A stretch of 6,794 bases of DNA from Spirochaeta sp. Lineage in GTDB: Bacteria > Spirochaetota > Spirochaetia > Sphaerochaetales > Sphaerochaetaceae. A program made the translations under genes and the position numbers. Below are positions 1-5,651 of the stretch, one piece after another. The stretch's first letter is position 1. Each line of letters starts with the position of its first letter. The notes under the pieces were generated by a model. It was given only the letters and a program-made list of their open reading frames with translations, did no database searches and was not told the DNA's origin. The stretch is taken from contig JAIMZO010000087.1 of assembly GCA_020054965.1 (NCBI GenBank), positions 1 to 6,794 on the forward strand, written 5' to 3'.

Positions 1-1
1 C

Positions 2-1441
2 ACTGAGTTTCTCCGTGGTTTTTTCTCGCTGGTGGCCAAGGAAGGGAAATGTCTTTTCAATGAGGGGATTTGCCAGCATTTTCCCACCTATGAACGCGAT
101 CGGCTCAAGGAAATGTATGAAGCACTGGGCGATTTTCTCACTGAGATGGGTGTGATACGGAGAGATGCACGGCGTTGTACCCTTGATTGGCAGAAAACAG
201 AGGCATTGCTCTCCCTTTCCGATTATCAGTTGCTCTTGCTCCTGCTTTCCAGGAACCTCGAAGGCACGGCCCCCCTGGAATTTGTCAATGCACTGCTCTC
301 GATCCTGCAGACTCTTGGAGGTTGTGATACCACCTCACTCAAGCTTCTGATCAAGGGCCTATGCATCCGCTACCAGATTACCTACACCGCTTCGCTGCTC
401 AACGAACTCTCCACATGGGGAGTCTTGACCCTGGATGAGAACTGGCAAGTTTCCGCCATCAGCAATGAAAGCCAGCGGACAGGGCTGCTCATAGACAGCG
501 ACCAGACCATCAGCTACCAAGGAAACTCACCTGCAGGGGATATTCTCTATAGGTTTGCTTACCTGGAAGTGTTGGACCATCAAAGAAAGTATCATATCAC
601 CAAGGAGAGTGTGCTGGGGGCGTTTGATGCCTCATTGGATTACCCCCAGATCAAGGAGTATCTTCAGGCAAACAGTGCAAGGAGGATGGACACCTCCCTG
701 ACCAAACAACTCGAAATGCTCAGTGAGCGTTACCAGAACGTGACCATCTATGACGGGCTGGTTCTCTCCTGTGATGAACGCACTGCAAATCTTGTTCACA
801 ATCTTCCTTCTCTTTCAGAGCATTGTCTTGCCACACTCTCGCCCACCATTTTCATCATGCGCAGGGATAGTGAGGATACCTGGAGGCAGGTGTTGAAGAA
901 TGCCGGTCAGTTGGTCGGTGCTACCAAGAGCTTCGACAGAATCGAGATCATGGAAAAGAAAGAGCATCCTATATTGCGGGAACGAATTGGAAAAGCTGCA
1001 ACACTAAGGCAGATTACCACCCTTCCCTGCCATCCCAGGAAGCCAGTGGAAAAAGCTCCCCTCGATGAATCATTACGGCAAGCCATTGCAAAGGCGGACC
1101 TTTCCAAGGCTGAACGGGAAGACCTGGAGCATCGTTTCCAGAGCAGGATCATACTCCTACCTTCCCAGATTGTGCCCCAGGTGCTCAACCCCATCCTCGA
1201 GGCTGGAGGATTCGACTACCAAGGCAAGGTGAGTCTCTGCAAGCAGGCAGCAGGAAAGAAGGACATCCTCCTTGAATTGCAACTCCCCGACCAGGAACTG
1301 ATCGTCCAAGCGCTGGAACTTGCCTTCACCCCCCAGAAAGAGGCACTGCTCAAGGCAGCGGTTATGCCCTCGATGGAGGTAAAGATCCTGCCGGTGAGCA
1401 AGCTATTCCTTATTCGTCTTGTCAGATTTCATTTTACCTAA
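2..1441 (+). CDS. Helicase-associated (XPB/Ssl2 N-domain / Helicase_C_3-like) protein, 5' end missing
   Basis: The frame is open from the window edge, so the start lies upstream; 479 residues are visible, ending at TAA. The in-frame GTG at 32 has no Shine-Dalgarno sequence before it and is probably internal. Visible residues about 162-307 follow the pattern of the helicase-associated domain found in actinobacterial and spirochaete partners of XPB-type helicases: a beta-rich start (LLIDSDQTISY), 'YHITKESVLGAF', a helical stretch, then 'YDGLVLSCDE' and 'LATLSPTIFIM'. Near the C-terminus, 'AGGFDYQGKVSL' and 'VSKLFLIRLVRF' look like a small beta domain that recurs in this family (my recollection). 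No Walker A or DEAD/DEAH motif is present, so the visible part is not itself a helicase motor. In mycobacteria a protein of this type is encoded next to the XPB helicase. By inference this protein may help an XPB-like helicase in DNA repair, but no helicase gene is visible here. The family assignment is from motif pattern only; a different helical DNA-binding protein is possible. Confidence 0.55.
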   Translation, partial: TEFLRGFFSLVAKEGKCLFNEGICQHFPTYERDRLKEMYEALGDFLTEMGVIRRDARRCTLDWQKTEALLSLSDYQLLLLLLSRNLEGTAPLEFVNALLSILQTLGGCDTTSLKLLIKGLCIRYQITYTASLLNELSTWGVLTLDENWQVSAISNESQRTGLLIDSDQTISYQGNSPAGDILYRFAYLEVLDHQRKYHITKESVLGAFDASLDYPQIKEYLQANSARRMDTSLTKQLEMLSERYQNVTIYDGLVLSCDERTANLVHNLPSLSEHCLATLSPTIFIMRRDSEDTWRQVLKNAGQLVGATKSFDRIEIMEKKEHPILRERIGKAATLRQITTLPCHPRKPVEKAPLDESLRQAIAKADLSKAEREDLEHRFQSRIILLPSQIVPQVLNPILEAGGFDYQGKVSLCKQAAGKKDILLELQLPDQELIVQALELAFTPQKEALLKAAVMPSMEVKILPVSKLFLIRLVRFHFT

Positions 1442-1442
1442 G

Positions 1443-2927
1443 TCAGAGTGCTACCGTCACCCAGTGTGGGTAGTGGTATCCAGTGAATGCCTCAAACTGC
1501 AGTTTCCCCTGCTCCATCAGCATCTGTTTCCCACCGATGACGGTGCAACCTGCCCCCTTGGCCCGCTTGAGAAAGGCTGTCTCCTCTGGCTTGTAGACCA
1601 ATTCGTACACAATTTCCTTACCAGAGAATTGGAAGGAAGGACAAGGATCCTGCCCTTCCAGGTCCCCCATCCCTACATTGGTTGTCTGTACCACGAGATC
1701 CACCATCTCACTGTAGAGGTGGGCATTATCCAGGGTATCGTAGGCACTCATGGTCTCATTTGCCAAGGTTCTGGCATGTTCGAGGCTCCTGTTGAGGATG
1801 GTTACCTTTACGCCGTGATTGTGCAGGGCCCATACTACCGCCCTGCTCGCACCACCGGCTCCGATTACCAAGGCAGTCCTGATTTCCCCCTGGGCAATTA
1901 GCTCATCGATAGGGGCAAGGAATCCATAGTAATCCGTATTGATTCCTTTCCACATGTTCTGGATCCTGACCACTGTATTGCATGAACCAATTTGCTTCAC
2001 TTCACGGGTGATGCGTCCCAGGTAGGGTTGTACGCTCCGCTTATGGGGAACGGTTACCGAGAATCCATGGATTTGCAACATCTCAGCCAGTCTGAAGAAT
2101 GCCCTGACCGAATCCACAAGGAACGGAACATATACAGCATTATAGCGAATTGCCTCAAATCCTGGGTTATGGATCAGGGGAGAGGAGGTATGGCTGACCG
2201 GATTGCCGATGATCCCATAGATATGGGTCCTGGCATCAAGCTTGTCAGAGCGGTACAGCTCACTCATGCTTTGGGCACTGAGGTGGCCCGGAGCTGCTTG
2301 GCTGTCCGAACAAAAGCTCAGCAAGGAACCACACTTCTTGTAGAGAATACGGGTGCAGACCCCGTAGGGACCCATACCGATCACTATTTTTTCTGTAAGG
2401 CTGGAAAGTTCCTGCTGGACCCTGAAAAGGGTAATGACATCCATCATGTTTCCAGGGGTGACAGCCACCTTGGGAATATCGCCCTTGGCTGCCAACTTAT
2501 ATATTCTCCCAAAGAGATCTGCAGGGACACACTCAAAATTGTGGTAGCTCCTGACAATCCGTATGCCACGGGTTCGGAGCATATTCTCCAGATCCACCTT
2601 TTGCTCAAAGAGGGGATCCTTGAACTTCAGGTCACTCTTCTTGACATCATCCTCGATATCCACATAGGTAAAATCGCCTTTTGCTGCCTCATAGAGAAGC
2701 TGCAACCGCTGCTTCTCGGGCAAGCTGCACATTCCACCGTCAATTTTACGGCGCATGGTCAACATCACAGGAAGGTCAACAGAGGAAGGAAACGAGGATG
2801 CAATCTTCTGTTCATCGGGAAGCAGATGGTCGAGCCGCAGTTCTGCCAGGGCAATCCACTGTCGGTTGCGTTCCACCAAGGCCCGGTTCTCCTCCAAGGT
2901 CGAGCCGGTAAGAGTTAGGCAAAGCAC
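1443..2927 (-). CDS. aroDE: Bifunctional 3-dehydroquinate dehydratase (type I) / shikimate dehydrogenase
   Basis: Cytoplasmic enzyme for shikimate-pathway steps 3 and 4: 3-dehydroquinate to 3-dehydroshikimate, then NADPH-dependent reduction to shikimate. It has 494 residues in two domains. AroD (about 1-225) is a type I dehydratase with ELRLD (29-33), R59/R60, the catalytic pair H129 (SYHNF) and Schiff-base K153 (KVAVTP), and R193. AroE (about 235-490) has GNPVSHTSSP (241-250), T292 and K296 in SVTVPHK, N317, D332 (NTDYYGF), the dinucleotide-binding GAGGAS (356-361), N379-R380 suited to NADP, and Q473. Both active sites look intact. Fusion in this order is known from plants and Chlamydia, and SVTVPHK resembles the plant form. 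I chose GTG 2927 because AGGAGG lies 6 nt upstream and the conserved LCLTLTG strand follows at once. GTG 2966 would add 13 residues, lacks a ribosome site and would sit about 11 nt from the predicted transcript start. One oddity: the usual SAPGQ lid motif reads AAPGH (211-215). Confidence 0.95.
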   Translation of the reverse strand: MLCLTLTGSTLEENRALVERNRQWIALAELRLDHLLPDEQKIASSFPSSVDLPVMLTMRRKIDGGMCSLPEKQRLQLLYEAAKGDFTYVDIEDDVKKSDLKFKDPLFEQKVDLENMLRTRGIRIVRSYHNFECVPADLFGRIYKLAAKGDIPKVAVTPGNMMDVITLFRVQQELSSLTEKIVIGMGPYGVCTRILYKKCGSLLSFCSDSQAAPGHLSAQSMSELYRSDKLDARTHIYGIIGNPVSHTSSPLIHNPGFEAIRYNAVYVPFLVDSVRAFFRLAEMLQIHGFSVTVPHKRSVQPYLGRITREVKQIGSCNTVVRIQNMWKGINTDYYGFLAPIDELIAQGEIRTALVIGAGGASRAVVWALHNHGVKVTILNRSLEHARTLANETMSAYDTLDNAHLYSEMVDLVVQTTNVGMGDLEGQDPCPSFQFSGKEIVYELVYKPEETAFLKRAKGAGCTVIGGKQMLMEQGKLQFEAFTGYHYPHWVTVAL

Positions 2928-2933
2928 TGTAAA

Positions 2934-2939
2934 CCTCCT
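2934..2939 (-). promoter_or_regulatory. Ribosome binding site deciding the aroDE start
   Basis: The minus strand reads AGGAGG, then TTTACA, then GTG at 2927. This is a full match to the Shine-Dalgarno consensus with 6-nt spacing. It selects the GTG at 2927 over the in-frame GTG at 2966. Confidence 0.85.
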
Positions 2940-2961
2940 GGATTCTGGTGGATTGTCACCG

Positions 2962-2977
2962 AACACACGCTTGTGTT
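2962..2977 (-). repeat. Inverted repeat at the predicted aroDE transcription start
   Basis: AACACA and TGTGTT form a perfect 6-bp inverted repeat around a 4-nt loop (AGCG on the minus strand). Its first base (2977) falls 7 nt downstream of the aroDE -10 box, about where transcription should begin. It could be a 5'-terminal mRNA hairpin that slows decay, or an operator half-site pair over +1 to +16. The arms are short and AC/GT-rich, so chance is a real alternative. The sequence shows only the symmetry. Confidence 0.4.
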
Positions 2978-2983
2978 AAGGTA

Positions 2984-3012
2984 ATCATATCGTCAAACAC
3001 CGGGATTTTCAA
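2984..3012 (-). promoter_or_regulatory. Sigma70-type promoter of aroDE
   Basis: On the minus strand, a -35 box TTGAAA (3012-3007, 5 of 6 consensus bases) and a -10 box TATGAT (2989-2984, 5 of 6) are separated by exactly 17 bases. Predicted transcription starts near 2977, leaving a leader of about 50 nt before the GTG at 2927. This is the best promoter I can find in the window. No comparable promoter is visible for the divergent ABC-F gene. Confidence 0.7.
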
Positions 3013-3027
3013 CACCCGTTTCAGTAT

Positions 3028-3033
3028 AAGGAG
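3028..3033 (+). promoter_or_regulatory. Ribosome binding site deciding the ABC-F start
   Basis: AAGGAG followed by 7 nt (AGAGAGT) and GTG at 3041. The reading frame is open further upstream, to an ATG at 2948, but those 31 codons have no ribosome site, do not resemble an ABC-F N-terminus and would run across the aroDE promoter. The GTG at 3041 is therefore preferred. Confidence 0.8.
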
Positions 3034-3040
3034 AGAGAGT

Positions 3041-4975
3041 GTGGCAACCTTGCAAGTCCAACGTGTACACCTGGCTTTTGGGGACAGGGATATCCTGAAG
3101 GATGTTTCCTTTACCCTGAATGAACAGAGCAGGAGTGCACTGGCAGGAGGAAATGGCAGCGGCAAGTCTACGTTGCTGAAGGTAATCAGTGCTCAGATGA
3201 GTGCTGATGACCTTCAGGTTTCCACCTCCAAGAATTTGAGAATCTCCTACCTTCCCCAAAGTGATATTGTCTTCAATGCAGGAACCGTGTACCAGGAAGT
3301 GGAGAAAGCGTTCTCCCGGTTCCAGGAACTGAGCAGGGAGCAGCATGCGATTGAAACCCAGCTTGCTGACAGCAATCCTACTGTTTCCACAGAACCTCTT
3401 CTGCACCGTTTGGCAGAAATACAGGAATACCTGCTTGCACAGGGATATTTCTCACGTAAGCAGACCATTGAACAGGTTCTCCTCGGTCTCGGATTTACCA
3501 TGGCAGACATGAACCGTCTTTGCAGTGAGTTCTCAGGAGGATGGCAGATGCGTATTGCCCTGGCAAAAATCCTGGTTGAGAATCCTGACATCATGTTGCT
3601 TGATGAACCTACGAACTACCTTGATATCGAGGCCATCTATTGGCTGAAAAACTACCTGAAGGTCTACGAAGGAGGATTGATGATCGTCAGCCATGACCAG
3701 GGCTTTCTCGATGATACGGTCAGGGAGGTCTATGAGCTGTTTGGGGGAACACTGAAACGCTATAGTGGAAACTACAGTGATTATGTCAAGCAACGTGAAC
3801 TGGAGATAAAACAACTGGAAGCTGCGTATAAACTTCAACAGGATCAGCTACAGAAGACTGAGCAGTTCATTGAAAAGTTCCGTTACAAGGCAACCAAGAG
3901 CAAGCAGGTGCAAAGCCGGATAAAGATGCTGGAAAAATGGGAATTGGTGGAAGTCCCCTCCCACTTGAAGCAACTTTCCTTTTCCTTCCCTCCTGCCCCG
4001 CACAGTGGCAAGGATGTCATCATCATTGATCACGTAAGCAAACGCTATGGGCAACAGGTCATCTTTGAGGATTTTTCGTTTCTGGTCAGTAAAGGGGAAC
4101 GGATTGCGGTTACCGGGAAGAACGGTGCCGGGAAATCGACGCTCTTGAGAATGCTCAGCGGACAAGACAGTGATCATGAGGGAACCATCAGGCTGGGAAG
4201 CGGTGTAAGTATCGGATACTTTGCTCAGGACACAGAAAAAACGCTCAATCCCAAGAATACCGTATTGGAGGAGGTCTCCAGTGTTGCTGCAACCAATGAC
4301 ATCCCAAAACTGCGCACCTACCTTGGATCATTCCTGTTCAGCGGTGATGATGTATTCAAATCGGTTTCCGTGTTGAGCGGAGGAGAGCGAAGCCGGCTTG
4401 CATTGCTCAAGATCCTCCTGCATCCGGTCAATCTGTTGATCCTGGATGAGCCAACCAACCACCTGGACATCAACGCAAAGGAAATGTTGCTGGAGGCACT
4501 GAAACAATATGATGGTACCATGATCTTTGTCAGCCATGATGCATATTTCATAGAACACATCGCCTCAAAGATTCTTTACCTTACGAATGACAATCCCCCT
4601 GAACTCTTCGATGGTGATTATTCCTATTTCTCCTATAAGCTGGAGCAGAAGGAGAAAGTGGAGAAACAAAATTCCCCAGCTTACCAGACCGAGAGCAAGC
4701 AGGCACGTTCGTACAAGGAAGCCAACAGAATGAGGAATAGGCTGGGTACCTTGCAACGCCAGAGCGAAAAGCTTTTGGGAAACCATGAGAAACTGGAGGC
4801 ATCGATTGCTTTGGTGGAAGCGGAAATGGCCAAGGAAGAGAATTACTGTGATGCCGAGACAATCACCAGATTGGTAATGGAAAAGGAAGCACTCAGTGAG
4901 CAGCTGCACGCTGAGGAGCATGCTTGGCTTGAGTTGAGTGAAGAGATAGAGAAGCTGGAGGCAGAAATTGGCTGA
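3041..4975 (+). CDS. ABC-F family ATP-binding protein (YheS/Uup-like)
   Basis: Soluble twin-ATPase protein of 644 residues with no membrane segments. ABC-F proteins bind near the ribosomal E site and modulate translation; some relieve stalling and some protect against antibiotics. Cassette 1 has Walker A GGNGSGKST (36-44), a signature FSGGW (about 164) and Walker B LLDEPTNYLD (about 186-195). The inter-cassette linker (about 247-307) carries the charged helix 'FIEKFRYKATKSKQVQSRIK', typical of the YheS/YdiF type. Cassette 2 has Walker A GKNGAGKST (about 359), signature LSGGE (about 445) and Walker B LILDEPTNHLD (about 465). Both catalytic glutamates are present. Residues about 560-644 are Lys/Glu-rich and predicted coiled coil, as in the C-terminal arms of Uup and YheS. 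The gene starts divergently from aroDE and overlaps maf. The linker resembles housekeeping ABC-F types more than the resistance types; that subfamily call is inference. Confidence 0.93.
   Translation: MATLQVQRVHLAFGDRDILKDVSFTLNEQSRSALAGGNGSGKSTLLKVISAQMSADDLQVSTSKNLRISYLPQSDIVFNAGTVYQEVEKAFSRFQELSREQHAIETQLADSNPTVSTEPLLHRLAEIQEYLLAQGYFSRKQTIEQVLLGLGFTMADMNRLCSEFSGGWQMRIALAKILVENPDIMLLDEPTNYLDIEAIYWLKNYLKVYEGGLMIVSHDQGFLDDTVREVYELFGGTLKRYSGNYSDYVKQRELEIKQLEAAYKLQQDQLQKTEQFIEKFRYKATKSKQVQSRIKMLEKWELVEVPSHLKQLSFSFPPAPHSGKDVIIIDHVSKRYGQQVIFEDFSFLVSKGERIAVTGKNGAGKSTLLRMLSGQDSDHEGTIRLGSGVSIGYFAQDTEKTLNPKNTVLEEVSSVAATNDIPKLRTYLGSFLFSGDDVFKSVSVLSGGERSRLALLKILLHPVNLLILDEPTNHLDINAKEMLLEALKQYDGTMIFVSHDAYFIEHIASKILYLTNDNPPELFDGDYSYFSYKLEQKEKVEKQNSPAYQTESKQARSYKEANRMRNRLGTLQRQSEKLLGNHEKLEASIALVEAEMAKEENYCDAETITRLVMEKEALSEQLHAEEHAWLELSEEIEKLEAEIG
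4957..4961 (+). promoter_or_regulatory. Ribosome binding site for the maf TTG start, inside the ABC-F gene
   Basis: GGAGG lies inside the last codons of the ABC-F gene, with CAGAAA (6 nt) before TTG at 4968. No in-frame ATG or GTG with a ribosome site lies nearby, so this supports the unusual TTG start and means maf translation begins within the upstream coding region. Confidence 0.75.
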
Positions 4976-5555
4976 TTTTGCGACGCTGTTACCGTCCTTG
5001 ATACTGGCTAGTGGATCAGTGGCGCGCAAGGCACTGCTCGAATCACTTGGAGTGACTGTGAAGGTATTCGAAACAGGGTGTGATGAAACGCACGATGAAA
5101 CTGATCCAGCAAGAGTCACAGAGATGCTTGCAAAACGAAAACTGGCATCCTTTCAGGATACTCACCCCCTCTATGAGATACCCGTTCTCTGCTGTGATAC
5201 CATGATCTCTTTCCAAGGCTCCCTGATTGGAAAACCCAAAAACAGGCAGGAGGCTTTTTCCCAGCTCTCCCTCTTCGATGGGAATATGCATGAAGTACAT
5301 TCAGGGTGGGCCCTGTGGTACCAGGAAAAGGTATTTAGCGGGACGGACCTGGCCGAGGTTTCCTTCAAGAACCTTGGTCCCGACCGAATTGCCTCCTATC
5401 TGGAAACAGAGGAATGGAAAGGAGCCGCTGGCTCCTATCGTCTCCAGGGAGCAGGCCGGAACTTGGTTGAAAAAATCGTTGGTGATGAAGCTACAGTGAT
5501 AGGCTTGCCATTGTTGCAAATTTCTGAAATACTGGGTGCACCTTTGTCCGTATAG
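4968..5555 (+). CDS. maf: Maf-family nucleoside triphosphate pyrophosphatase
   Basis: A 195-residue cytoplasmic enzyme, normal length for the family. Maf proteins hydrolyse non-canonical or particular nucleoside triphosphates (dTTP/UTP for the YhdE type, m7GTP for the YceF type) to monophosphate and pyrophosphate; some have also been linked to septum formation. Visible motifs: the N-terminal strand and loop LILASGSVARKALL (11-24) with the conserved Arg at 20; DE (39-40); the metal-binding/catalytic Asp in CCDTMI (D77); GKP (88-90); HEVHSG (108-113); and the C-terminal GAAGSYRLQG (152-161) and VIGLPL (177-182). The usual SPRR or SPWRR loop reads SVAR here, with the Pro replaced by Val. The residue before the conserved Arg is not Arg, as in the YceF type, but DT at 77-78 fits YhdE, so the substrate class cannot be settled by eye. 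The start is TTG and overlaps the ABC-F stop by 8 nt, which suggests translational coupling. Confidence 0.92.
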   Translation: MADFATLLPSLILASGSVARKALLESLGVTVKVFETGCDETHDETDPARVTEMLAKRKLASFQDTHPLYEIPVLCCDTMISFQGSLIGKPKNRQEAFSQLSLFDGNMHEVHSGWALWYQEKVFSGTDLAEVSFKNLGPDRIASYLETEEWKGAAGSYRLQGAGRNLVEKIVGDEATVIGLPLLQISEILGAPLSV

Positions 5556-5651
5556 TGACAGAGGAATCTCCACCCTAGAGGTGAGTAATAGTAGAAGGGT
5601 GACGCACAAATCAAGGCCAGTAGGTCGGTTGTGTTGTCAGACAGGAGGATT
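5556..5651 (+). promoter_or_regulatory. Structured leader upstream of rpsB, possible S2 autoregulatory element
   Basis: This 96-nt gap between maf and rpsB is rich in self-complementarity. The main stem-loop is 5600-5639: TGAC/GTCA (lower, 4 bp), a single bulged T at 5635, then GCACAA/TTGTGT (6 bp, one G-T), and an inner GGCC/GGTC hairpin with an AGTA loop. Upstream, CTCCACC (5568-5574) can pair with GGTGAG (5580-5585) with one bulge. Alternatively AATCTCC (5565-5571) can pair with the rpsB ribosome site GGAGGATT (5644-5651) with one bulged G. CACCCT (5571-5576) also has a perfect partner in AGGGTG (5596-5601). No T-run follows any stem, so it does not look like a terminator. Autoregulation by S2 through its mRNA leader is known in other bacteria; assigning this leader to that role is inference. 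I saw no convincing promoter within it. Confidence 0.5.
5643..5648 (+). promoter_or_regulatory. rpsB ribosome binding site with unusually short spacing
   Basis: AGGAGG is followed by only 3 nt (ATT) before ATG 5652, whereas the other four starts in this window have 6-7 nt. The next in-frame ATG (5667) would leave 18 nt and remove the conserved first residues of S2, so 5652 stands. The site begins 4 nt after the leader stem-loop ends. Confidence 0.8.

Noticed and set aside
1459..1471. Hairpin ACCCA-GTG-TGGGT near the convergent gene ends, as a possible terminator
   Set aside because: It lies within aroDE coding sequence and has no T-run on either strand, so it does not qualify as an intrinsic terminator.
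1992..2918. Long open frame (308 codons) on the plus strand opposite aroDE
   Set aside because: It is antisense to a gene with clear catalytic motifs, has no ribosome site at its ATG and no recognisable protein pattern. Long antisense frames are common opposite genes with this codon bias.
2928..2966. Longer aroDE product starting at GTG 2966
   Set aside because: There is no ribosome site before it, it would lie about 11 nt from the predicted transcript start, and AGGAGG with ideal spacing marks GTG 2927.
3025..3030. TATAAG as a -10 box for the ABC-F gene
   Set aside because: It overlaps the ribosome binding site, would give an almost leaderless transcript and lacks a -35 box at proper spacing.
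4565..5119. 184-codon frame on the minus strand across the ABC-F/maf junction
   Set aside because: It lies opposite two well-supported overlapping genes, and its translation shows no domain pattern.
5467..5497. TTGAAA and TACAGT inside maf as a promoter for rpsB-tsf
   Set aside because: Spacing is 19 bp and the -10 matches only 4 of 6 bases; too weak to call.
5551..5556. TATAGT as a -10 box for an rpsB promoter
   Set aside because: It matches 5 of 6 consensus bases, but no -35-like hexamer lies 15-19 bp upstream and there is no extended -10 TG.
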